A DNA stretch of 64,000 nt, taken from positions 7,995,676 to 8,059,675 of the forward strand of contig NC_043741.1 in assembly GCF_004337985.1 (NCBI RefSeq). The letters are read 5' to 3'. The position numbers and the translations under genes are program-made. The notes beneath the pieces were generated by a model. The model saw only the letters and a list, made by a program, of their open reading frames with translations, made no database searches and was not told where the DNA came from. Origin of the DNA: Pyricularia pennisetigena. Lineage: Eukaryota > Ascomycota > Sordariomycetes > Magnaporthales > Pyriculariaceae. Shown one piece after another: positions 51,208-63,600 of this stretch (position 1 is the stretch's first letter; the number at the start of each line of letters is the position of its first letter).

Positions 51208-51651
51208 ACGTCGTAAAACAGACGAATAAGACCCTATTATATTGGCGATATATATATATATAAATACTGTATATACTTGGGAACCCGTTTAAAAATAATA
51301 GGTCGAATAAAAACTTATCCACATAAACCATTTCCCGCGCCGGCCAAAATGTAAAAAGCCGACGCTAGCGAGCATCGAACGGGGTAACGCGGCCCTATAG
51401 CGTATTAGCCCACGTATAATATACAAATCCGGATCGTTATTCGCATATTATACCAAACGGGCGGAAACACAAATTATATTATCGAATAACACGACCCCAA
51501 TTTATAATATATACGTTTATTATTATATTTTATAACATTTTATCGATAAACCTATAACCAATAGGTTATATAATTTGCAAATCCTCCAACCCGTTTTTTA
51601 TCCTAAACCAAACCACCCGACACTATTTTTGTAACAAATTAATCCAAATAA
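51208..51651. other. AT-rich spacer after SNF2, unit 2
   Basis: No gene was recognised; it matches 20358-20800. Confidence 0.4.
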
Positions 51652-52523
51652 ATGCTAAAAATAATAAAATTTATCGGCAATCCAGGTTTTCGTAAAATTA
51701 ACAAAATAGCTAAAAAATATATTTATCCCAACGACGCTTATAATAATTAACGGATAATATATTTACCGCATTTACGGTAAACCGCACCGATCGCGTCGCC
51801 CCAGGGCACGATATGGATTTTACCATTTGCGGGCGTGGCGATTCATTTATCGATATATACGGTTAGGACGACGTCGTAAAAGCTAACGATGGAAAAAGCG
51901 TTATTACCATTTTCGCCATCGACGATAAAACTTCGTTCGAATATTTTATTAAAAACGATAAATTGGTTATATACGTCGATTCGTTAAACCTTATTTAAGA
52001 CCAGTTAAACAATTTAAGGAAACAGTTCCTCGACGCCACCGCCGAAATAACCCATTTTAAAAATACGAATTATCGATTCCAGGCCAGGTTCACCGCCGCG
52101 GAGGCCCAAAAGAATTTCACCGACGGCCACAATATCCGTTACCAGGTTACGGTCCGCAAAATAAAAACCAAATACAATACCTTTAACACCAAATGCAAAA
52201 AACTAAAACGCTAAATCGATATCCTAAAAACGAACGCGTAATAAACCGACGTCGAATTCGAATAAACCCTATCGCGAATAGAATCGTTCCAAATCCAATT
52301 GGGCAAACGTACCGAACCGCGCCAAAAGCTGTTTAACGATAACGGCGTACCGGAGCAGCAGTTTTTAGGTCGCCGCGTGGATAACGACGATTCCGGTAAT
52401 AACGAATGGCCCGGATATAACAACCGCTGGGGTTGCGATGGCGAAAACCCCAACCAGCGGTACAAAAAACGCCCGATTACCAGGCGTATAAAACGCGAAA
52501 AAAACGAGATTAACCTTATTTAA
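51652..52523 (+). pseudogene. Coiled-coil ORF 1, unit 2
   Basis: Copy of 20801-21672. The distal part from 52299 to 52523 is open without any stop. The coiled-coil segment lies at about 52010-52320, with stops only where glutamine codons would be. A Gly/Asn/Asp/Trp-rich linker (RVDNDDSGNNEWPGYNNRWG) precedes the basic tail RRIKREKNEINLI. Function unknown. Confidence 0.55.
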
Positions 52524-53067
52524 CGAAATAATACCATCGCACCCGTCCCAACCTTTACCGATAACCCCAGCCCATATAGGCGCAACGTACATTACCCGCG
52601 TATACCCGGCTTTAGGGCTTACCTGGCCTGGTTAAAATATATAAATGGGATTATTTTAATTGGAAAAATGGTGGAAACGTGGTTCGGCTGGTTTTGCGGT
52701 ATAATGGAGGCGTATATAACCATTATCGTATATACGATAAACGTAATTTTAAAATAAAACCCCGCGTCGCCCAATATATATACTAACGTAAATATCGTAT
52801 ACCGTACCAACGTTTAACCGGCCAATTGCGTATCCTCGGGATAACCTTGTAATCGCCTCGGCCGTGGGAAATATCCGATAAACGCCCAAAACCACGTAAT
52901 AACCGGTACGGCTAACGATTAATACAACTAAGGACGAAAAACCTTATAAACGATAAACGTACAATATAATTATATATATAAATAATTACAGGACGTCGAA
53001 ATTTTATTTATTTTTATCGATAAAACTGTTATATAATTACAACCGTCCAGGTATTATATATATAATA
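52524..53067 (+). other. Possible ORF fragment, unit 2
   Basis: Copy of 21673-22216. Coding strand and frame are not resolvable. A plus-strand frame near 52640-52760 would contain a hydrophobic helix (FGWFCGIMEAYITIIV). Confidence 0.3.
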
Positions 53068-54210
53068 TGCTTTTCGCCGACATTTCGTCCTTTTCCACCT
53101 TTTTTTACCAATACAATATTTGCATTACCAATCCAAATTATCCCTTCGATTAAAATTAATGTATTTTACAAAAAAACGGCGATCGCCGATTTTATAAAAT
53201 TAACAATTATTTACTAAATTACCATAATTATTTGGATATTTATATAAATAACGATAGGTAAAACTATCGATTTCCCCGCAAAGGGCGCCGGTATCGAACG
53301 TCCCGCCAGCTCCTCCAATTGGGATAACCGTTACCCATTTAACCGTTTTTAACCCAGCGTTTACCCGCGAATCGACCAAATGCTTATAGGCGACGGCGAA
53401 ATCGTTTATTTTAAAAGGTTAAATTCCATTTCCGCGTTTATACACGCTAATAATTGGGCCAAATTTGTCCATTATTTCGCCGAAAAAATTAAGCAATTTA
53501 ACTAGCTTAGGCGCGACATTTACGACACCCGCGTAGGTATTATTAACAAAAAAAGGCGGATTAAATCGTTTAAAGGTGCGGCCGAGGTTTTGGTCGCGTA
53601 CCAGCCTATATATCGTAATTTTATCCGTAAGGTAAATAATAAATTTAAAATCGTATCGGCCCAAATGGTAACCATGGAAATCCTCGAAAAGTCGTACACC
53701 GATATTATAACGCAAAACGAGGCCGAAAAACGGAAATTAATAAAGGAATTTTTCGAATTCGAGGCCCGCAGGGATCGGGTTATAGAAACTCGTACCAAAA
53801 TCGTTTCGAAAAATATTAAATTTAAACACGAATTTCGATTTATATGGCGCGCCGTAAATGCGAACCATTTATTTTCGCCGCCTTTTTAATAAAACAGCTA
53901 CGGGTCGCCCATCTATATATATAAAAACCACCCGGAAATTACCAGCGAAATTACCCCGCTCGAACATTCGATTTAACCGCCACGCCGCCCTGGATACGAC
54001 CGAACGATTTATTACGCCCGCGTATTACGTAACGGGTGGTAATTCGATATTATCGGCCGGAAAAAAACAATACGGCGGTCGACGTTAATTTAAATTAGGG
54101 GAGGTGGGGTTAAAGAACGGTGCAACGAAAAAATTATACGTCGATTGGAAATTAGGACGTTTGGATAATTTAATATTAATATTTTATCGCATTTATATAA
54201 AGGCCAAATA
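53068..54210 (+). pseudogene. Unrecognised conserved ORF, unit 2
   Basis: Copy of 22217-23360. It starts at ATG 53068 (ATGCTTTTCGCCGACATTTC). Frame 53590-53889 is open through the position where unit 1 has TAA, which shows that stop arose by a CAA to TAA change. The middle section is Lys/Glu/Phe-rich (EKRKLIKEFFEFEARRDR). The distal basic segment lies at 53858-54088. No domain recognised. Confidence 0.55.
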
Positions 54211-54289
54211 ACGAGGCGTTGCACACCTATTTTACTCGCCCCTATTTGTTTTTTAATGGAATATTATCGGTTTTATTTATACTATTCGC

Positions 54290-54680
54290 ACGATTTTTAA
54301 TGGGCCAGTTTTATCTTTATACCTTATAATTAACCCTTTCGCCGATTTTAACATAAATTAACCGCTATAGCCCCGCCCACCTTATTCCAAAACGGGCCAA
54401 ATTAATCGGTTATAATTTTATTTCCTTATAAGGGTATTTTTTCCTTTTACCTTACAACCAACTTTTCGTCGACATTAACACAAATTAATAACCTCGGTTC
54501 GCCCATTTTACTCCAATAGGGCCAACCCAATCGGTTAAATACCAGTTTTTCGCACAATTTTTTATTTATTTTACCTCGTAACCAACCTTTCGTCGATATT
54601 AACACAAACCAGCAAATATAATTCGCCCATTTTACTTTAATATAACCAAACCAGTAAATATATCGCGAAAAACGATCCAT
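54290..54680. repeat. ~120-bp tandem repeat, unit 2
   Basis: Copy of 23440-23850. The minus-strand frame 54680-54447 reads through two units and shows the repeat period as about 40 residues, with Trp-rich cores. Confidence 0.65.
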
Positions 54681-55199
54681 AATAAAACGGTTTATCGGTT
54701 ATTAATATATATATATAATCCCCAGGCTACCGCGCTCCATTTTCCAACCGATTAACCATAATTGCTAATATTTGCAAATTTATATAATATATACTGGCTA
54801 TTAAACAGCAATTTACATTTGCCTAAGCATTAAGCGAACCAAAAAAATAGTTATATTTACCAAAATACAAACATAATAAGCCCAAAATTATCGGCGAATT
54901 CGGTATTAAAAAATAAACGTTATATTTCGCGTATCCAGTTTATTATCCCCAAATATTTTCGTACTGCTATATATTTATTTCCAAACCGAGTTAAAAAGGT
55001 AGGAAAAGCAATTTTTACCCGTAAAAACAATTATTAATTCGTATACGTTCAACTTTTTAATTTCCACCAAAATAATTATAAAAATGCATTCGAAACTCAC
55101 GCTTTAATTAACCGTACGGGACGTATTAATATAATCGACGAATCGTATATAAATTCAATTGCGTGCTAATACTATATATCGAAGATTTCCCAAAACGCT
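54681..55199. other. AT-rich spacer, unit 2
   Basis: No gene seen; it matches 23851-24345. Confidence 0.4.
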
Positions 55200-55420
55200 A
55201 TTTCCATTCCCCCGTTTATAAACCGGGTATCGCCAAATCCATCCACCACGCCCTGCCCTTACCTGTTAGCGCCATTTCCAAATATATATATATAAACCGC
55301 GTATCGCCAGGTCCATCCACCACGCCGTACATTCACCTCCCGGCGCCATTTCCAAACTTTCGATTATAAACCGGGTATTACCGGATCCACCCACCACGCC
55401 CGTATATTTATTAACCACCG
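55200..55420 (+). repeat. ~75-bp tandem repeat, unit 2
   Basis: Copy of 24346-24570. Here CCATCCACCACGCC is better preserved than in unit 1, confirming that the unit-1 variants arose by C to T changes. Confidence 0.7.
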
Positions 55421-55800
55421 TTATATCCGCGTCGATAATATTGCGAAATCCGCGACCCGAATATATTATCGAATTATATGCGTCGCCGTATTATTTCGGA
55501 TTTTATCGATAAATATTTGGTAAAAATATTATTTATTAACAATTTAATATTATAAATATCCATTATCCTCCTATTTCCTTTTAATTTTAAACCAATTTAA
55601 CCGATAATCTTTTACGCCTAATACCAATTCGCACCCCAAATTCGGCGATCGCCGATTTTATAATATTAACCCAAATTTTAAAACTGTATTGCACCATTAT
55701 TAACACGCACAATTATTTGGATACGATACGAATTTTGCGATCGCCGATTTTATAATATTAGCTCGATTTACAATATATTTCGACTTTAATTATTAATTAA
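55421..55800. other. Spacer with GCGATCGC palindromes, unit 2
   Basis: The palindromes lie at 55644-55653 and 55737-55744, with the same GATTTTATAATATTA extensions as in unit 1. No gene seen. Confidence 0.5.
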
Positions 55801-55801
55801 T

Positions 55802-56431
55802 ATGCAGCATATCGACCAACGAAACCATTGGAACAGTTTTTACAAAAGCGGGTAATAAAACCCGAAATATAAAATCGTCGCCAATCATTATACCGTTATT
55901 AAATCGAAACCAAATTTATATTTAATAATTTTAATTTGTTATTTGGATCCATTAAAAACCATATAATTGCGAAACGGTACCAGTATTTCCTATATCCGCC
56001 GGGGTAACGTCGTAATTGTCGAAAAAAATGGTATAATTTGGAATATAACGCGGTAATTTTGCGTAGGGAAATGGATAAAGCCACTAAATAGTTTGCAGAG
56101 CTGAAAATCACCGACGCGGCCGTGTGGGAACGAATCGGCGATGCGTATTAGCTCGAATATAATACCGAAACCGAGGATATAAATTTGCGTTAGGCCGCCG
56201 AAAACGCTGATAAAAAGGTCCGTAACGCCGTACGACAAAGGGGCGATTTTTCGGCCAAAATTAGGCGTTTGCGCCATATAATCGACAATAACGATTTAAA
56301 ATACAATATTATTATAAACGATATTAAATAGCTCCAATTCGCTATTAATAACGCAACCGCATCCCGTCGCCGTTTTATATTTAACAACCGCCGGCTCCAA
56401 AAAAACATTACCGATTTCCGCGAATAATATC
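55802..56431 (+). pseudogene. Coiled-coil ORF 2, unit 2
   Basis: Copy of 24960-25584 with a different set of stops. An ATG at 55805 (ATGCAGCATATCGACC) opens a frame that differs from the coiled-coil frame, so either a spliced first exon or a chance frame is possible. The coiled-coil part lies at about 56040-56430. Confidence 0.5.
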
Positions 56432-56444
56432 CGGAAATTAGGTT

Positions 56445-56730
56445 GGATTAACCGGGAAGGCCAATGGATTAGGACGATTCGATTAACGTCGCAAGGGAAT
56501 TTGCGAGCGCCGCTGGCGGACCTTATTAAAACCAGTAAATACGGGTTCGATTTTCCCGGTATACGTTGGTATTACGAGGAATAATAGGATGGTATAAAAG
56601 CTATAGGGGTGCGGGGTTATTCGACATTTGATTTTGCAAATATCGTATAAAATTGACGTCCACGGCGTACAGGGTTTAATAATAAAAACTACGAATTAAT
56701 TAGTCCTAATATATAATTTTAATTTAATTA
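56445..56730 (+). pseudogene. Short ORF or distal exon, unit 2
   Basis: Copy of 25600-25880, with TGG to TAG and CAG to CAA/TAA type differences. Family unknown. Confidence 0.4.
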
Positions 56731-57172
56731 TTATAACTACATTTACAAATAAAAATACAGTATGTTAATTCGAATGTTAATATTCGAATTCGTATGCAGT
56801 TGGACGAGTAAATTGGAATCGACAATAAAAATAAAATAAAAAAATAATATAAAACACCTACCCCAATGGCGGTATAACGGACGATAAAACTGACACAATA
56901 ATCCCGATTTATATAATATATTTATAACCAGGTTTAACCGATATATAGGGAAACCCCCGTTTATTTCCGTTAACAATTGGAAGGTTAAATATTTAAAAAA
57001 TTGAAAAACATATTAATTGCGGTTTGGGACCGTACCAAACCCTTTCCCGTCGAACGTCCGGCGGTATAACGCAACCGCGTTAAATATAAAATCGAACGCC
57101 TTTATATTTTAGTCGATTGCGTCGGTGCCAATAACGGTAATTTGTAAAAATTAATATACGAAACCTGGATTT
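56731..57172. other. AT-rich spacer, unit 2
   Basis: Matches 25881-26325. No gene seen. Confidence 0.4.
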
Positions 57173-57175
57173 AAA

Positions 57176-57960
57176 TTAGACGTCGGGCGAAATATTTATT
57201 AATAATAACGTATCCCGCAATAAATTACCGCATTCCATAACGGTAACAATACGTCCTAATATTTGGGCCAACGGGTGGGGAGCAATAGCGGTTACCCCGG
57301 GGGTTTTTGGGATAATACGGTTAATTATTGGTATAAAATTGGGTGCGGGGCGGCCGATAATCGACCCTATCCGTATTCGTTTATTCGGGGTTAGTACGGC
57401 CACGGTCGTACCCTCGGCGGTGGTCGCCGCGGTTAATATAACGGCGTCGTTTAAAATTTTTATACGGGCGGTAAAAGTAAAAACCGGGCACGAGGCGCGG
57501 GCGAATAAGGCGTTTTATACGTTTAACACGTCCGTAATAAACTCCACGGAAATTAAACGAAATTAAATATATATTAAATATATAACGATTACAAAATTGC
57601 ACAAATGCATAAATTTACATTTTTGCACCCCGTTTTTGCGGCGATGCATCCGTAGCATATACGTCCCGTACCGGGGGGGTAGGTGCATATAACGCCTTTG
57701 GTCGCGCAACGCACGTATAGCGGGATGGACGGGTGGAATTCGAACCAAAACGTGTATTCGCCATCGTTAATAGGTTCGGGTACGCGGGTTTTAAATAACG
57801 CCAATTGGCGTTTGGTTGGGAAATATAATATTCGGGCAACGGTCGCCGCTAGGATTTTAACCGAAAAAATAACGGAACGTTTGGGTGGTATATTAAAAAC
57901 AGGGGAACGGATATCGCAAAACCCGGAAATTCGAAATGTATAAATTAATATAATAAATCG
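57176..57960 (-). pseudogene. Six-cysteine (Zn2Cys6-like) ORF, unit 2
   Basis: The clearest copy. The 5' exon frame (57960-57589) contains YVRCATKGVICTYPPGTG followed by RICYGCIAAKTGCKN, that is six positions with the spacing C-x2-C-x6-C-x9-C-x2-C-x6-C; only the first is Tyr (TAC, expected from TGC). The preceding KTRVPEPINDGEYTFWFEFH shows a well-formed N-terminal segment. A GTAAAT splice-donor-like sequence follows the cluster, and the second part (about 57545-57176) is open with the ending LLINISPDV. The family is uncertain: spacing as in fungal binuclear clusters but without the usual basic loop. Confidence 0.6.
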
Positions 57961-58429
57961 ATATTTCGAAAATATTGTAAATAAAATAGAAAAAAATCCA
58001 TATAAACCTGCGAAAACGTTATTGTTTCGTAGTTTATATTAAACACATATAAAAAAAAAAAAGTGAAAAATAACATATAACGATTAATACGGCGATAAAC
58101 GGTTTTATATATATTGTAAAACATTATTCGAACAGTTAAATATAATAAAACGCGAATAATTACGAGGTTTAACCGGGATATTTAAACAGTGAACAAAGCG
58201 AGGATATAATTGCGACCGATAAAAAGCGTAAATTGTTTGTCCTAATTAACGAAATTTAAATATAAACAAAACGCGATAATCCACGAAACGACGCCGTTTT
58301 TTACGTCCGAATAATAAATAAAGCGAACGCGTTATAGCAATTAACAATCGAACAATTTAACCAATAAATTTTACCCGAATTTGGAATTTAATAAAAGGCG
58401 CCAGCATATAAGGTAATTCCCGTTAACAT
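57961..58429. other. AT-rich spacer before satellite, unit 2
   Basis: No gene seen; it matches 27091-27585. Confidence 0.4.
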
Positions 58430-60620
58430 TCCAAATATTGCACCAAAACGACCGTACAAACGCGTTCGGTATTCGCCATATTTATTTATTATATCCGTTT
58501 GGAAATTGGAATTGGATAAAAACCGTTACCTACCAACCACCGCCGGGAATTATTCCATATATATTAATAAAAAAAATACACCGCCCCGATCGATAACCTT
58601 TACATCGGTTTCCTGCAATTATTCGGAATCCGGAACTAAATAAAACCCGCCAACCCACGAACCACCGCCAATATACATTCCAAAAACTGAAATAAAACGA
58701 ATTTATATCCGTTTTCGGCGGTCGCCATATCCATTCCGTGCAATTTGTTGGAATTTAAAGCTGGATAAAAACCGCTAACCCAATAGGTACCGCCGGTATA
58801 CCTTTTACTAATGCGAACAAAACGGATATCCAACCGCGTTCGGTAATCGCCAGGTTTATTCCGTCCAATTATTTAAAAATTAAAGTTGGATAAAGGCCGT
58901 TAACCCAATAAATACCACCGGTTTATATTTTATTAAAGCGGATTAAGCGGATATTTAACCGTATTCGCATATCGTTATATCCATTTTTTGCAATTGTTTG
59001 GAATTTGTAACTGGATAAAACCCGCCAATATAATGGGCGTAATCGGTATATATTTAACCAACACGAACCAAACGGACGTTTAACCGCGTTCGGTAACCGC
59101 CAAATTTATTCCGTATAATTGTTTGGAATCCTAAACCGGATAAAGGCCGCCAGCGCAATAAATACCGCCGGGTTATATTTTACTAACGCGGATAAAACGG
59201 ATGTTTAACCGTGTTTATATATCGTTATATCCATTACGTAAAATTGGTTGGAATTTATATTTGGATAAAGGCCGGTAAACCAATAAATATTTAAATTTTA
59301 CTTTTTACTAACGCGAATAAAGCGGATATCCATCCGTATTTGGATATCGCCGGATTTATTCCGTGGAATTGGTTGGAATTTACACCTGGACAAAACCCGC
59401 CAAATTAACAAATACCGCCGGTTTAAATTTTACCACCGCCAATAAAACGGATATCCTTTTATATTTAAATATCGCCGGGTTTATTCCCTGGAATTGGTTG
59501 GAATTTACACCTGGATAAAACCCGCTAACCCAGCAAATACCGCCGGTTTACGTTTTACCACCGCCAATAAATCGGATATTCGTCCGTATTTGGATATCGC
59601 CGGGTTTATTCCGTGGAATTGGTTGGAATTTACACCTGGATAAAACCCGTTAATATAGCAAACACCGCCGGTTTACGTTTTATTACCGCCAATAAATCGG
59701 ATATTCGTCCGTATTTGGATATCGCCGGGTTTATTCCGTAAAATTGGTTGGAATTTACATTTGGATAAAACCCGCCAGCATAGCAAATACCGCCGGTTTA
59801 CGTTTTATTACCGCCAATAAATCGGATATTTGTCCGTGCTTGGATATCGCCGGGTTTATTCCGTGGAATTGGTTCGAATTTACACCTGTATAAAGCCCGT
59901 TAACCCACATAATACCGCCGGTTTACATTTTATTAACGCGAATAAACCGGATATTTAACCGTGTTCGGACGTCGCCGTGTTTATTTTGGGGAATTAGTTG
60001 GAATTTACACCTGTACAAAACCTATTAACCCATATAATACCGCCGGTTTACATTTTATTAACGCGAATAAACCGGATATTTAACTGTATTCGGACGTCGC
60101 CGTATTTATTTTGTGGAATTAATTGGAATTTACACCTGTACAAAACCTGTTAACCCATATAATACCGCACGTTTATATTTTACTAACGCGAATAAACCCG
60201 ATATTTAACTGTGCTCGGATATCGCCATATCCATTCCGCGCAATTGTTTGGAATTTAAAATTAAATAATGGCCGCCAATTTAATAAATACCGCGGGGTTA
60301 TATGCTATTAACCCGAATAAAGCGGATATTTAACCGTATTGGGATATTGCCAGGTTTATTTATTGCAATTAATTGGAATGTAAACCTGGATAAAAATAAT
60401 TAGCACAATAAATACCCCCGGTATATATTTTACCGATACAAATAAAATTAATATTTGATTTTATTCCGAAGCCGTTAGGTCCGTTTCGTCCAATGGTTCG
60501 GAAATTATGTAAAAATAAAGGCCGTTAATATAATAAATAAATATAATATAAATTTTTCTAACCTAAATAAAGCGGATATTTAACCGTATTCGTATTACGT
60601 TAAATATATTCCGTCCAATT
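58430..60620. repeat. 125-bp satellite array, unit 2
   Basis: Same family as 27586-29775. GGATATCGCCGG recurs at about 59342, 59467 (mutated), 59592, 59717 and 59842, exactly 125 bp apart. Units differ from the matching unit-1 units mostly by transitions, and unit order has drifted in the centre of the array. Confidence 0.9.
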
Positions 60621-63600
60621 ATTTAACCGTTAGGATTATATTAATGTTAATAATATGTAAAATACCGCCACGAATAAATTAAAATATTAATTTTAAATTT
60701 TAACTTTAATATTAAAAGATCCACAATTTAAATATAAATTATATAAGAATTTTATTTAAATATATATATATGTATATTTAAATATATATTATTAAATAGG
60801 TAATTTAATAAACGCAGTGTTAAAACACAAATAGTTATATATAAGGTTTGTAAAAAAAAAGTTTTTATATTTATTTTAAATTTAAATATAATAAACTTAA
60901 AATTTTTAAAGATAAATAACATATCCGAATTAACCAAGCGCAAACCTTGTATTGAAACATTTCACATTAATATATATTCGTAAAACAAATAACAAATTTG
61001 CAATATTTTTATATATTTTTGTGTTGTTTATTTAAGTATTTAAAAAAAAGCAAATTAAATAAGGTGTATATATTTAATTTTAATATTAAGGTTATTTGAA
61101 GAACGGATACGTTTCGAACTATACTAGGCAAATCATTTTATTATTTATTGAATAATATATTAGAATGAAATTAATAAAATAAATAGTATATGAAATTTAT
61201 TTATTGTAAATATGTAAAAGATTTTACTTATAATAACTATGTAAATTTAATATAATATTATATAAAAATAAGTATAATATAAGTGATTTTACACTTTAGA
61301 TTTAGTAATATTATTTTATAAAAAACTATATTACTATATTTACATATATATTGTGAATATAATGCGAATATAAATTATAATTCGAATAATTATAAAAAAG
61401 CTAATAAAAATTTTCATATCAAATGGGCCGCATTATTGTAAATACCGCTGCAAATTAAATAATTTAGCAGCAAAAATATATAAATATTATTCAATTTGAT
61501 AAATGTTTGATATAAATAAAAAAAACATATAATTTATTTTTGGTATTAATTGTAATTAATTATATAAATATTTGCTATATTAAATAATGTAAAACGCGTA
61601 AACCCAAAAAATACCACCAAAATCCAGACGCATAATTAAAATAATTCCAATATAATAAATGTTTCTAATATAATAAATTTAAATGGCAAATAACGGTTAA
61701 TTTGAAAACGGTGCATTCGCCGTTAAAAAACCATATAATAATATAATTACCATTTAGATTTTATATAATTAAAATTAAAACCTAATATTAGTGATTTTGA
61801 ATTTAATAATATTTTATAATTGTAAATATTAAGTATATTAAATGGTATATAAATGGAGGAAATAATTTTATTCAAATATTAACAGTAGTTAAAATATTAA
61901 ATAATTTAATTAATTATATGAACTATTTTAACATAAGGTTAAAAAATAACGCGCAATATGTATTTTTCTATATATCACGTAAAATTTGCAGTTTTTATTA
62001 TTATTTTGTGTTAAATTAACGCAATATACAAAAAGATACATATTTACACGAAAATTTTCGTGGAATCTTTTTGCTAAATTTATAAATAAAATATAAACAG
62101 CAACAAAAAAATATTTTATAAAATATTTTGCATTTAATAATAAAAAACTCTAACTTTTTGGTTATTAATGTAAAGTAAACTATATTAATTATATTAAAAA
62201 TAAGTATTTTAGGAAATATAACTTAAAGTAAATTGGCAATATTTTAAGGGTAATGTACGAAATGGCATAAAATAAAATAAATAGGGTTAGGGATATAAAA
62301 TGGTGGGTAAATAATATATTAGCAGGTAAGGTAGGCAATTAAATGGATAAATAAACAATTACGCAAAATATATATATAAATAAAAGGTTATATATAGTAT
62401 AAAAACAAAATTTAAAAATAGTATTATATTTTAAAAATTAATATTCATATGAAGGTTAAATACTGCAATATAAGCGATAAAATATTCAATGTCAATAAAT
62501 AATAATCAAAAGTAGTATTAACTTTCAATTATTTTATTTAAACATAAATGTAATAGTATATATATTAAATATCATACGCTAATAATGTATTGGACTTGGA
62601 TAAAAATTAAACAAAATTAATATACAATAATGAAGCCATTTAAATTAAAATAACAGTAGGTTTAAATAAAAGGTATATGGGTAAAGAAAAAAATTTATGA
62701 AAATAACAGTATAAGTTTTTAAAGGTTCCACATAATAATATATAAACTACGCCGTAATATTCAAATAAAATTAATTAAAATAATTATACCTAACCATTAT
62801 ATAAAAAAATAAATGTATACAACATGTAACAAATTAAATATTAAAAACGATTAATAAAGCATTATAATTAAAATAATATTAGGTAAATATATCCGTTAAA
62901 ATAGCAAGTTAAAGTTATATGGTGAATTAGATTGAACAAAATAATGTTAATTAAGATAAATAATAATTAATCACAGTGGAAAATTGGATATAAATTAAAT
63001 AAATAAAATTAAAGTTAATAATATTGATTTAAAAAATAAACAAGCAGTATATATAATGAAAATGTCTGAACAGCAAAGTGTCGATAATAAAATAAAAAAT
63101 ATTATTAAAATCCGAACAATAGAAACAAAAATTAAAATTAGTGGTTTAAATATAATAGTGTAGAATAATAAACATATATTAATTTATAAGTTAGTAAATA
63201 GTATAACTGTAATATATACTAGTATTTATATAATAAGAAAAGGGTAATTAACCCCAAAAACTTAGATATAATTAAAAACTATTAATTAAATACACGGCGT
63301 ATAATTCATTAAAAAATAAACCCGTTAATTAATCGGGCGTTATATAAATTCAATATTAAATATATAACTGAGATTTTATCGGTGTATAAATAAAAGCTTA
63401 TTAATAGAATAATGAAACAGTATTAACGCTTATTATAATAAATAAAAATGCATATCTAAAAATATAAAACGTAGTTTAATTGATAATAAATATTAAAATT
63501 AGAATAAAAAATAGAAACGTTAAATATTACTAATAAAAATTTTGATCTTGTTAATAATTTTGTATATTAAGGCTAATAAAGAATATTAATAGTTAAAAAA

